Positions 15,884 to 23,873 of a DNA stretch of 64,000 nucleotides are shown piece after piece; positions within the stretch are counted from its first letter, which is position 1; each line of letters starts with the position of its first letter. The notes beneath the pieces were generated by a model. The model had not been told where the DNA came from, did not search any database, and saw only the letters and a program-made list of their open reading frames with translations. The stretch is from Flavobacteriales bacterium (GTDB lineage: Bacteria > Bacteroidota > Bacteroidia > Flavobacteriales_F > PHOS-HE28), in contig JADJLR010000002.1 in the NCBI GenBank assembly GCA_016710015.1, positions 62,001-126,000 on the forward strand, written 5' to 3'. The translations under genes and the position numbers were made by a program.

Positions 15884-16705
15884 TCACGGCAACACACCCT
15901 CGCGCTCCAACACATCAATGGCGATCGCACGGCGTGCAGGGCCGAAGGTCTGCGACAATGTATCCGCAGTACGAAGGCGGTTAGCGAAGATGTACGGGCC
16001 GCTCCCATCTTCCTTCTCGACCCAGCCAACGAACCAACCGATACTGCCATCACCGCCCATAGCCCAACCGGTCTTACCATGCAATTGATATCCCAACGTA
16101 TCCTCTTGTAGGGTGATGTCCTTCACGATGTCCATGGTGCGTTGCGAAAATGGGAGTGCATTGCGCTGCAACCGCTCCAAGAAGTCGATCTGTTGCCGGG
16201 GTGTGATGCGCAACCCGCCCATGACCCAAGCGCGATCAAAACCACCCGACGTATCCGCGTTCCCATAACCCACCGTATCCATCCAGTGTTTCAACGTCGC
16301 AGCTCCGGCCCGTCTTGCGATCTCGCGGTGATACCAATAGGCGCTATGATCCAAGGCTTGGCGAAGGGTCAAGTCCCGGTTGATCGCCGACCTTCCGTAG
16401 TTCACACTGTCCCAAGGGATCACGAAATCGGCATCCGCGACCACTCCACTCTCCAAGCCGTACAAACTGCTGAAGATCTTGAACGTGCTCGCTGGAAGCG
16501 TGGCGACATCGGCTTCTGCACGATCGATGAAGAGCCAATGGTCCCGACCCACATCATGAAGGATGAAGGAGCCCGTCACCTTCGCACTGTCGTATAGGAA
16601 GCGCAGGTCGTCACGGTTCTCCGTTGAAGATGCAACTGCGATGGACCTTGGTTCCGGTGTTGCGGTGCAGGCGAAAAGGAGCAGGACCATTGGAGGGAAA
16701 CGCAT
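15884..16705 (-). CDS. Class D (OXA-type) beta-lactamase
   Basis: A 273-residue exported serine beta-lactamase. The N-terminus MRFPPMVLLLFACTA has a lipobox-like Cys, suggesting a lipoprotein or a Sec signal. Active-site Ser-x-x-Lys is STFK in LPASTFKIFSSL, the SxV element appears as SAY in LDHSAYWYH, YGN is in TVGYGNADTSGG and KTG in LHGKTGWAMG. The Trp of the omega region is in DRAWVMGGLRIT. The Val to Tyr change in SxV is unusual and may alter activity. The ATG at 16705 was chosen since the longer frame upstream is antisense to selU. It leads a five-gene minus-strand run and is divergent from selU (54 bases). Confidence 0.9.
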   Translation of the reverse strand: MRFPPMVLLLFACTATPEPRSIAVASSTENRDDLRFLYDSAKVTGSFILHDVGRDHWLFIDRAEADVATLPASTFKIFSSLYGLESGVVADADFVIPWDSVNYGRSAINRDLTLRQALDHSAYWYHREIARRAGAATLKHWMDTVGYGNADTSGGFDRAWVMGGLRITPRQQIDFLERLQRNALPFSQRTMDIVKDITLQEDTLGYQLHGKTGWAMGGDGSIGWFVGWVEKEDGSGPYIFANRLRTADTLSQTFGPARRAIAIDVLEREGVLP

Positions 16706-16759
16706 GCCGAAAACTATACACCAGAACCGACAATTTCGTTCGCGATCTACTTTGCGGCC

Positions 16760-17791
16760 ATGATCCGGGTGCGCCTTATCGAAGAGTTCATCGGTATCGC
16801 CGGGCCGATGATCGATGTCCGATCGCCCGGCGAGTTCGCTCAGGGACACATTCCCGGTGCAACCAGCATGCCTCTTTTCACCGATGCAGAGCGCGCCATC
16901 GTTGGTACACTGTACAAGCAACAAGGACGTGATGTGGCGATGTTGGAAGGTCTCCGGATCGTCGGCCCGAAACTGGCATCGATCGTGAGCGAGGCCAAGG
17001 AACTCGCGCCGGAGGGACGTATTCGCGTGCATTGTTGGCGAGGTGGCGAACGAAGCGGGAGTGTCGCATGGATGCTGGACAAAGCCGGTTTTACTGAAGT
17101 ACACACCTTGAAAGGCGGCTACAAAGCCTTCCGGAACCATGTGCTGGCCGGTTTCGCAGCACCGTTGAAGTTGGCCGTTATGGGAGGCTATACGGGTACC
17201 GGCAAAACGGAACTCCTCTCCCACTTGCGCGATCTCGGACAGCAGACCATCGACCTCGAAGCGCTCGCCAACCACAAGGGCAGCAGCTACGGAGCGATCG
17301 GCGAAGCACCACAACCGACCACCGAGCATTTCGAGAACCTCTTGTGGAATGCAACCGAACGGATGGACGTGGAGAAGTTGATCTGGGTGGAGGATGAAAG
17401 CCAGTTGATCGGTCGGGTGAAGATCCCTGACGCGATATTCCAGCAAATACGGATCGCGCCTTGCTACTTCGCTGATGTTCCACGCGAAGAGCGCGCTGCA
17501 CGCTTAGTTGCGGATTATGGCAAATACCCGAAGGACCAGTTGGCCGAGGCAACGAAACGGATCGAGAAACGGATCGGTCCGCAGCACTGCAAGACCGCGT
17601 TAGAAGCCCTAGCGAATGATGACTTGTTCACCGTGGCCATGATCACACTCACGTATTACGACAAGACCTATCTGCACGGCTTGGGAAAGAGGGATCCCAC
17701 ATGTGTTACGCGCGTGCCTGCTAGCACGAAAGACATGCGAGCCATTGCCAAGAAAGCCACTGAAGAATATGGAGAACACGAGCACCACTGA
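16760..17791 (+). CDS. selU: tRNA 2-selenouridine synthase
   Basis: A 343-residue enzyme (MnmH/SelU) that converts 2-thiouridine at wobble position 34 of certain tRNAs to 2-selenouridine using selenophosphate. The N-terminal rhodanese domain has MIDVRSPGEFAQGHIPGA and the catalytic Cys in VHCWRGGERSGS (about 93). The C-terminal P-loop domain has GGYTGTGKTELL (about 139-150). Both domains are complete. TACTTTG ends 5 bases before the ATG. The selD start lies inside its 3' end (23-base overlap), giving the selenophosphate donor next to its user. Confidence 0.94.
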   Translation: MIRVRLIEEFIGIAGPMIDVRSPGEFAQGHIPGATSMPLFTDAERAIVGTLYKQQGRDVAMLEGLRIVGPKLASIVSEAKELAPEGRIRVHCWRGGERSGSVAWMLDKAGFTEVHTLKGGYKAFRNHVLAGFAAPLKLAVMGGYTGTGKTELLSHLRDLGQQTIDLEALANHKGSSYGAIGEAPQPTTEHFENLLWNATERMDVEKLIWVEDESQLIGRVKIPDAIFQQIRIAPCYFADVPREERAARLVADYGKYPKDQLAEATKRIEKRIGPQHCKTALEALANDDLFTVAMITLTYYDKTYLHGLGKRDPTCVTRVPASTKDMRAIAKKATEEYGEHEHH

Positions 17792-18824
17792 ACCGATCCG
17801 CTTAACACGATACAGCCATGGCGCAGGCTGTGGATGTAAGATCGCACCGGCGGTATTGGAAGAGATCCTGAAAAGTGATCTCGGCACATTACCTGAAAAG
17901 AAACTTCTGGTGGGCTATGGAACCCGAGACGATGCTGCCGTCTACGACAACGGCAACGGTCGCGCACTGATCAGCACAACCGATTTCTTCCCACCCATCG
18001 TAGATGATCCATTCGACTTCGGTCGAATCGCGGCGACCAATGCCATTAGCGATGTATATGCCATGGGAGGCCGTCCGTTGTTGGCCATAGCGATACTCGG
18101 TTGGCCCATTGAGAAGCTCGGACCAGAACTGGCCCAGCGCGTCGTGGAAGGTGGTAGGCAGGCCTGTCACGATGCCGGGATCCCACTTGCCGGAGGGCAC
18201 AGCATCGATGCACCGGAGCCGTTCTTCGGACTCGCTGTAACTGGTGAGGTGGAGATCAAGAACATCAAACGGAACGATACGGCCCAGGCAGGCGACCACC
18301 TCTTCCTGACCAAACCGATCGGCGTAGGGATCCTCAGTACCGCCATGAAACGCGGGATCCTTTCCGCCGAGGATGCCGTTCTTCTTCGCGACACCATGGT
18401 CCAACTCAATTCGGTCGGCACCCAACTTGGCGAACTCAAAGAAGTACATGCCATGACGGATGTCACAGGTTTCGGTCTACTCGGACATTTGCGCGAACTC
18501 TGCCTTGGAAGCCGACTACAAGCCGAACTGGACTTCGACCGCATCCCGGTACTGGAAGCGTGCCTCGCTTTGATCGCACAAGGGTGCTACCCGGATGGCT
18601 CGTTGCGCAATTGGAAAAGTTATGGTGATGAAGTGAGCGGTGCCTCAACGATGGAACGCATGTTCCTGCTCGCCGACCCGGAGACCAGTGGCGGCCTGTT
18701 GCTTGCTGTGGATCCCTCCGGATCATCCGCGATGACCGAACGCCTAAGCGCACTTGGACTGCCCGCTGAACCCATTGGAAAACTTCGAGCATCGCGTGAT
18801 GGCGCCTTGATCTCGGTGATCTGA
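17769..18824 (+). CDS. selD: Selenide, water dikinase (Cys form)
   Basis: A 351-residue enzyme making selenophosphate from selenide and ATP. The glycine-rich N-terminus SHGAGCGCKIAP carries a Cys-Gly-Cys pair rather than selenocysteine. GYGTRDDAAVYD and STTDFFPPIVDDPFDFGRIAA contain the metal/ATP aspartates, and AGGHSIDAPEP and ETSGGLLLAVDP are the conserved PurM-like signatures. The ATG at 17769 fits the family start and overlaps selU by 23 bases. Together they supply tRNA selenation; no selA/selB or Sec codon use was seen in the window. Confidence 0.95.
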   Translation: MENTSTTEPIRLTRYSHGAGCGCKIAPAVLEEILKSDLGTLPEKKLLVGYGTRDDAAVYDNGNGRALISTTDFFPPIVDDPFDFGRIAATNAISDVYAMGGRPLLAIAILGWPIEKLGPELAQRVVEGGRQACHDAGIPLAGGHSIDAPEPFFGLAVTGEVEIKNIKRNDTAQAGDHLFLTKPIGVGILSTAMKRGILSAEDAVLLRDTMVQLNSVGTQLGELKEVHAMTDVTGFGLLGHLRELCLGSRLQAELDFDRIPVLEACLALIAQGCYPDGSLRNWKSYGDEVSGASTMERMFLLADPETSGGLLLAVDPSGSSAMTERLSALGLPAEPIGKLRASRDGALISVI

Positions 18825-18923
18825 TCACCGGCATTCGCCCGAAAGCACGATCTTTGTACCTATTGCTCCGTGATCGCAGATCGGGGTCACTCTGACTCAA
18901 CTAACGAACGACTACCAAGAAAG

Positions 18924-19469
18924 ATGGCGACCAAACGACTTGGCGAAAAGAATATCGAACTCCTGCTCGGCCATTACCGCTCTGAGCGGAAACGACTCAT
19001 CTTCCAACTGGATCGAGTGCGAGGAACGATCTCCGAACTCAAGGAGAAATTGGAGAAGGAAAAGGCATCAGTCAAAGTTTCAGGGCCTAAGAGGCCGGTA
19101 GGCAGACCGAGGAAAGATCCCACAGCAGACACAGCGGATAAACCGCCAGTAAAAAAGACCGGTTATCGATTGAGTGATTGGGACGAAATGGTGATCGCTA
19201 CCATCCGCAAAGGCGGACTGATGCCCAAAGAAGAGATCATGAAAGCGGCGCGGACCTGGGCAGCGAAAAAGGCACCCAAAATGTCGGCCCCTGAGGTGGA
19301 GGTGAAGATCACCCGGGTACTGCAGAAGTTGAGCGGAAAGCGTGGTGAATTGGGTACCCATCGTACCGGACTGCGCCGTGGCTACCATTACGGGTTGAAG
19401 GAATGGTTCTTCGCCAGTAGCGGCCTGTTGCGTAGATCCTATCTGGACAAATTGGTGATCAAGAAGTAG
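18924..19469 (+). CDS. AT-hook DNA-binding protein candidate
   Basis: A 181-residue basic protein. Residues 1-50 form a likely coiled coil (LLLGHYRSERKRLIFQLDRV ... ISELKEKLEKEKA). PKRPVGRPRKDP (about 58-70) is an AT-hook (GRP core). The C-terminal half (YRLSDWDEMVIATIRKGGLM, EEIMKAARTWAAKK, HRTGLRRGYHYGL) reads like a winged-helix domain. It is probably a nucleoid-associated or transcription-related protein; the exact family is not recognised. The start at 18924 follows AAGAAAG, one of few purine-rich leaders here. Confidence 0.7.
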   Translation: MATKRLGEKNIELLLGHYRSERKRLIFQLDRVRGTISELKEKLEKEKASVKVSGPKRPVGRPRKDPTADTADKPPVKKTGYRLSDWDEMVIATIRKGGLMPKEEIMKAARTWAAKKAPKMSAPEVEVKITRVLQKLSGKRGELGTHRTGLRRGYHYGLKEWFFASSGLLRRSYLDKLVIKK

Positions 19470-19563
19470 TGATCCGAACAACCGGATCCAGCCGACCCGT
19501 CGACTTCACTTTTCGTTCTGTTCTTCTCGACGCTGTTCGTAGCTTGCGAGAAACCGAAGCACC

Positions 19564-20007
19564 ATGAAGAACATCTTGGTACCTACGGACTTCTCGGATG
19601 CTGCCCACCACGTAGTGCAGGTGGCAACGACCTTGGCGGGTCCCCTAGGGGCGAAGATCTGGATCGTGCATGTGGCCGCGCCGGATCCGGATTTCGTCGG
19701 GTTCGATGCTGGCCCACAATACGTGCGGGAACAACGAGCTGATGTGCTGCGCAAGGAGCACCTTGACCTACAGAACATGGCCAAGGGTATCCGCGACCAA
19801 AGCATCGAGGCAGAGGCACTGCTGGTGCAAGGACCAACCTCCGAAACACTGTTGGATGAGGTGGAACGCTTGAAGATCGACCTCATCGTCATGGGTTCTC
19901 ACGGGCGCAGCGGTCTATTCAAGGCCTTGCTCGGTAGTGTGAGCGAGCAAGTGTTGGGCGCAAGCAAGATCCCGGTGCTCATCGTTCCATTCCCAGACCG
20001 GCATTGA
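19564..20007 (+). CDS. Universal stress protein (UspA family)
   Basis: A 147-residue single-domain Usp. MKNILVPTDFSDAAHHVVQVA is the N-terminal strand with the nucleotide-contacting Asp. The C-terminal ATP-binding signature is IVMGSHGRSGLFKALLGSVSEQ (G2xG9xGS/T type, split here as GSHGRSG and GSVSE) ending KIPVLIV. It probably binds ATP and modulates stress survival. Its TGA overlaps the TTG start of the following sugar dehydrogenase gene (TTGA), so they are probably one operon. Confidence 0.92.
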   Translation: MKNILVPTDFSDAAHHVVQVATTLAGPLGAKIWIVHVAAPDPDFVGFDAGPQYVREQRADVLRKEHLDLQNMAKGIRDQSIEAEALLVQGPTSETLLDEVERLKIDLIVMGSHGRSGLFKALLGSVSEQVLGASKIPVLIVPFPDRH

Positions 20008-21131
20008 TCGTGCGTTCCTCTTCTGCCGCTCTCGTCATCGGTGTCCTGTTCGTTTCCTCAGGCTCGGTCTGCCTGCCTACTGTTAAGCGCTCCGGTCCTG
20101 AATTGACCAGCATTCGAGTGCCGGTTGGATTCAAGATCGAGGTGTTCGCGGAAGGGGTTTCCAATGCCCGCGCCATGTGCTGGGGCGATCGCGGCACCTT
20201 GTTCGTAGGCTCCAGGGATCTAGGCATGGTGCATGCCTTGGAGGATACCGACGGGGATGGGCACCCTGATGTGCAGCATATCATTGCCAAGGGTCTGCAA
20301 ATGCCTGCAGGAGTGGCATTCCGGAACGGAGATCTGTATGTGAGTTCGGTGGATAGGATCGTGAAATTGCCGTCGATCGAAGATCATTTGACGGATCCTC
20401 CAGAACCGATCGTGGTCACCGATCGTTTCCCGTCCAAGGAGCATCACGGTTGGAAGTTCATCGCTTTCGGTCCGGACGGTAAGTTGTACGTCCCGGTCGG
20501 AGCACCTTGCAACAATTGCTTGAGCGAGGATAGCATTTTCGCTTCCATCACACGGATCGATCCGGACGGAAGTGGACTGGAGGTCGTCGCACACGGTGTG
20601 CGCAATACGGTCGGTTTCGATTGGCAGCCCGGCACCAACGACCTGTGGTTCACGGATAACGGTCGTGATTGGTTGGGGGACGATAGCCCCGACTGCGAAT
20701 TGAACCGTGGGGTCCCGGGTGGCCATTACGGCTACCCCTTCTGCCATGCCGGATCGGTCAGCGACCCGGAATTCGGTGATCAGCGCGCATGTGATGAGTT
20801 CATCCCACCTGCTGCACTCCTCGGACCACATGTGGCACCGCTAGGCATGCGCTTCTATACCGGGACCGCTTTTCCGGAGAAGTACCGAGGGGCCATCTTC
20901 ATCGCGGAACACGGCAGTTGGAACCGCTCCACCCCGATCGGTTACCGGGTGGTGGTCGCCTTTCCGAATGCCGATGGCACGACCACCACCGAGGTCTTCG
21001 CGGACGGTTGGTTGGATGGGGCTCGGACCACGGGCCGTCCGGTGGATGTGCTCGTTGCTCCGGATGGTAGCCTGCTGGTGAGCGATGATGCCGCCGACCG
21101 GATCTACCGGATCAGCTATTCCGGGCATTGA
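20004..21131 (+). CDS. PQQ-dependent sugar dehydrogenase (sorbosone dehydrogenase-like)
   Basis: A 375-residue six-bladed beta-propeller quinoprotein-like enzyme with an N-terminal signal peptide (ALVIGVLFVSSGSV). VPVGFKIEVFAEGVSNARAM starts the propeller. KEHHGWKFIAFGPDGKLYV carries the catalytic His region, and GVRNTVGFDWQPGTNDLWFTDNGRD and IAEHGSWNRSTPIGYRV contain the conserved Arg and Trp-Asn-Arg residues. It probably oxidises a sugar in the periplasm using PQQ, whose source is unknown. The TTG start at 20004 overlaps the usp stop; GTG at 20010 is an alternative. Confidence 0.85.
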   Translation: MIVRSSSAALVIGVLFVSSGSVCLPTVKRSGPELTSIRVPVGFKIEVFAEGVSNARAMCWGDRGTLFVGSRDLGMVHALEDTDGDGHPDVQHIIAKGLQMPAGVAFRNGDLYVSSVDRIVKLPSIEDHLTDPPEPIVVTDRFPSKEHHGWKFIAFGPDGKLYVPVGAPCNNCLSEDSIFASITRIDPDGSGLEVVAHGVRNTVGFDWQPGTNDLWFTDNGRDWLGDDSPDCELNRGVPGGHYGYPFCHAGSVSDPEFGDQRACDEFIPPAALLGPHVAPLGMRFYTGTAFPEKYRGAIFIAEHGSWNRSTPIGYRVVVAFPNADGTTTTEVFADGWLDGARTTGRPVDVLVAPDGSLLVSDDAADRIYRISYSGH

Positions 21132-21192
21132 AGATCTATTCTGGAAATGGGTGTGACCCTTTTGTTACCCCACGTCTTAATGCCGGAAAGCG

Positions 21193-21250
21193 ACGGAACG
21201 GAAGGGAGAGTCCGAACCGTTGCAGACCCGGGAGGCGCCGCAAGGCGCCT
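21193..21250 (+). ncRNA. Two-hairpin structured element, terminator or small RNA candidate
   Basis: Hairpin 1 (21193-21220) pairs ACGG/CCGT and CGGA/TCCG with a symmetric AA/AA internal loop and an 8-base purine loop. Hairpin 2 (21233-21250) is AGGCGCC-GCAA-GGCGCCT, a GNRA tetraloop stem followed by TTCGTATTAT. It sits between the sugar dehydrogenase stop and the ATG at 21390. It may be a plain terminator or an untranslated structured leader; no known riboswitch consensus was recognised. Confidence 0.4.
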
Positions 21251-21389
21251 TTCGTATTATCCTACTTCTCATGGGTCCTTCCCATTTCGTACGGAGTAGG
21301 GCACCTAGCGATCCTGCTGTTGCAGTCTGCGTCGTTGTGCTCATCAACATGATCCGAAACCCTGCCTCTGGAAGCACGAACTTTGGACC

Positions 21390-21884
21390 ATGAAACGACT
21401 CCTGTTGTGCGCCCTGTTGCTATCCGCCCTCCATACGAAGGCACAGGACCACGGTCTTGGCGTAGGTCTCATGGTCGGTGAGCCGACCGGTCTATCTGCG
21501 AAGTACTGGATAGCAGGTGAGCGTGCGTTGGACTTTGGTTTGGCTTGGGGGCTGTGGCGCGGAGGATATGTCCACCTGCATGCGGACTACCTCTTCCACA
21601 ACATGAACCTCATCACGGTATCCAAGGGAAAACTCCCTCTGTATTACGGACCCGGCCTCCGGATCAGGTCGTGGGGTGCGAATGGCTATTGGCATCGAGG
21701 CCGCTATGAAGAAGGGGGCGGTGGGCATATCGACCTGGGAATTCGATTCCCCGTGGGATCGGCCTACTTGATCGATGGGGCACCGGTCGATGTCTTCTTC
21801 GAACTCGTCCCAACGTTGGATCTGGTTCCCGCAACCAGCGTGGATCTGGATTTCGCTCTTGGAGCGCGGTACTGGTTCAACTAG
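21390..21884 (+). CDS. Secreted or outer-membrane beta-barrel-like hypothetical protein
   Basis: A 164-residue protein with signal peptide (LLLCALLLSALHTKAQ) and a run of amphipathic beta strands. These include GLGVGLMVGEPTGLSAKYWI, HLHADYLFHNM, LYYGPGLRIRSWG and the final strand VDLDFALGARYWFN, whose last residue is polar rather than Phe. Size suggests a small eight-stranded barrel or a barrel-like lipocalin fold. Family unknown to me. TTTG at 21382-21385 lies 4 bases before the ATG. It converges with the PAP2 gene, overlapping it by 8 bases. Confidence 0.7.
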   Translation: MKRLLLCALLLSALHTKAQDHGLGVGLMVGEPTGLSAKYWIAGERALDFGLAWGLWRGGYVHLHADYLFHNMNLITVSKGKLPLYYGPGLRIRSWGANGYWHRGRYEEGGGGHIDLGIRFPVGSAYLIDGAPVDVFFELVPTLDLVPATSVDLDFALGARYWFN

Positions 21885-22524
21885 CGCGGAGCCTACGATC
21901 CAGCCACGCCCGGGTGGAATACGAACTCCGGTACAAGAGCACGTACACCAGCAGGCTTGTGATCGTTCCCACGACGGCACCAGCAAGGATATCTTCCGTG
22001 AAATGTTGCGAGAGGTAGACCCTGGAATAGGCCAATAGTCCTGCCAACAGCGCGAAACCGATCCCACGGAACCGACCAGGGATCAGCACCGCCAACGCGA
22101 AACACATGTTGAAGGCTGCCGTGGCATGTCCACTGGGAAAACTGAAATGATGGTTCAACTCCAACCCGGATACCCAGGGTAGATCCACCAACGCATCTTG
22201 GAACATGAACGGCCGATCCATGTGTGCGAATGGTCCGCGTTTCAACCCTTGCGTGACCAAGGCACCGAACGAGCAGCCTAAGCCCATCATCAAGAACGAA
22301 CGCATGGTACCGAAGTACAGCAATATCAACGCCAGTATCGTGGGTACGATGCCGTCCGACAGATGGGTAATGGTGCTGAAGGACCGATCAAGGAACGGTG
22401 TATGCACCGGTTGCATCAGGACGTGCAACGCGAACCTATCCGTTGTGAGAACAAGGACCAACAAACCTGCAACGAAGAGCGCCCAAATGAGCAGAAAAGC
22501 GGTGATGCCCGATGGTGTTCGCAC
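21877..22524 (-). CDS. PAP2 superfamily membrane phosphatase
   Basis: A 215-residue integral membrane protein with about six hydrophobic segments. The three-part acid phosphatase signature is complete: KRGPFAHMDRP (K-x6-RP-like), FPSGHATAAF (PSGH) and SRVYLSQHFTEDILAG (SR-x5-H-x3-D). Members dephosphorylate undecaprenyl pyrophosphate, phosphatidylglycerophosphate or lipid A-type substrates at the membrane; the substrate here is not determinable. It ends 8 bases inside the 3' end of the opposite-strand barrel gene. Confidence 0.92.
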   Translation of the reverse strand: MRTPSGITAFLLIWALFVAGLLVLVLTTDRFALHVLMQPVHTPFLDRSFSTITHLSDGIVPTILALILLYFGTMRSFLMMGLGCSFGALVTQGLKRGPFAHMDRPFMFQDALVDLPWVSGLELNHHFSFPSGHATAAFNMCFALAVLIPGRFRGIGFALLAGLLAYSRVYLSQHFTEDILAGAVVGTITSLLVYVLLYRSSYSTRAWLDRRLRAS

Positions 22525-22579
22525 GCCGCGAAGCTATCATCACAACGCATTCGGAGCGAGGCAAGTTATCTTGGTCCGC

Positions 22580-23731
22580 ATGGGTCGGCCCTTTTCTCTT
22601 CTAGGCTTCCTCCCCCTCGCGTTCAGCCTTCACTTGAGCGGCCAAAGCTTTACGCATACGATCGGCGGACCCGGAGCACAGGATGGCGTGGGTGCCCTGT
22701 TGCTGGGGAGTGGGTTCGCAGTGGGTGTGCGTGAATTCAAAGATGCAGGTCCACACCAAGGTCTGGTGTACACGATGTCCAACACCGGTGGTCTCGTCTC
22801 TTCCAGCCCGTTGGGCTTCGATCAGAACACTTTCCTGCAAGGACTTGCGAACGCACCCAACGGTGAGGCTTTTCTTTTTGGATCGGTATTGGATCCTACG
22901 GAAGGTCGGCATCATGCGCTGGTGGTGAAACTCGATGCGAACGGGGAAGAGGAATGGAGCCATATCCAAAACGAAGCCGCTACACAACAGTACCTTGGAG
23001 CTGCGTCACTTCCGGATGGTGGTGTGATCCTCTGTGGTGTGGCCGCCAACGATTCGGATCACGATGTACTTGTGGCCCGACACGATGCCAGCGGAGAAAG
23101 GCTATGGGAATACGTGAATGCCACGTTGACCGATGCTGAAGCGTATGGTGTTGCTGTGGATGGGAATGAGATCATCGTAACGGGCAGGCAACTCACCTTC
23201 AGTGGTCATAGCGATGTGCTCTTCTTACGCTTGGACCTGGAAGGGAACCTGATGAACTCGAACACCACCGGTGGAGCCTTGGATGAGGTGGGCCGGGCGG
23301 TGGTGGGTCTGGGGAACGATACGTACGTGATCGGCGGTTGGACCGATTCCTTTGGAACACTGGATATTTCCAGCCAGAGCCGGAAGCAGCACGCCTACTT
23401 GCTTTGCATGGCACTGAACGGAGATACCCTATGGACCCGCACCTTGGGCGATACCTTGTTCGACCACCGGGCCTTCGCACTCCAACGCGCATCCAACGGT
23501 GACCTTCTCCTAGCGGGCGAACGTGCAGAGCAAGGAAGAAGCGATGCCTTCTTTGCGCGGTGGACCGTTGCCGGTGGATCCATTTGGTCGCGCATCTTGG
23601 ACATCGATAAGGAGGATCGATTGGTCCACCTACTCCCGATGTCCGATGGCGGATTCGTTGGAACCGGTTGGTCCTTCGGTCCGTTCGGTAGGCAGCTACT
23701 CTTCATTCGCAGGAGTGCCGAAGGGTATTAG
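22580..23731 (+). CDS. Secreted beta-propeller-like repeat protein
   Basis: A 383-residue protein with signal peptide (SLLGFLPLAFSLHLSGQ) and about six imperfect repeats of the type (A/D)(G)D..L..G........D.....RxDxxGexxW. Examples are HHALVVKLDANGEEEWSH, HDVLVARHDASGERLWEY and SDVLFLRLDLEGNL. This pattern is typical of delta-60/SBBP-like propellers. Partner or ligand unknown. The ATG at 22580 is chosen for the signal peptide; TATCTTGG ends 5 bases before it. It is divergent from the PAP2 gene. Confidence 0.75.
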   Translation: MGRPFSLLGFLPLAFSLHLSGQSFTHTIGGPGAQDGVGALLLGSGFAVGVREFKDAGPHQGLVYTMSNTGGLVSSSPLGFDQNTFLQGLANAPNGEAFLFGSVLDPTEGRHHALVVKLDANGEEEWSHIQNEAATQQYLGAASLPDGGVILCGVAANDSDHDVLVARHDASGERLWEYVNATLTDAEAYGVAVDGNEIIVTGRQLTFSGHSDVLFLRLDLEGNLMNSNTTGGALDEVGRAVVGLGNDTYVIGGWTDSFGTLDISSQSRKQHAYLLCMALNGDTLWTRTLGDTLFDHRAFALQRASNGDLLLAGERAEQGRSDAFFARWTVAGGSIWSRILDIDKEDRLVHLLPMSDGGFVGTGWSFGPFGRQLLFIRRSAEGY

Positions 23732-23873
23732 CCTGGCTCTCTGCTTCGTCTCGGCTGCGCGGAACCGGTGATACCCGGAAGATCGGACCAATTCAATGCT
23801 GGACGGTTGGAATGATGTGTACTTGCATCAAATACACGCACAATCACTGATCAGGAGACCCTAACGATCCCAC

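Noticed and set aside
16706..17446. Upstream extension of the beta-lactamase frame
   Set aside because: It is antisense to selU, has no signal peptide and no family similarity; the lactamase begins at 16705.
17769..17850. Selenocysteine codon in selD
   Set aside because: The active-site position is a Cys codon; no in-frame TGA or SECIS-like hairpin is needed.
21132..21389. Known riboswitch
   Set aside because: Checked by eye for cobalamin, TPP and SAM consensus elements; none fits, so only a generic structured element is reported.
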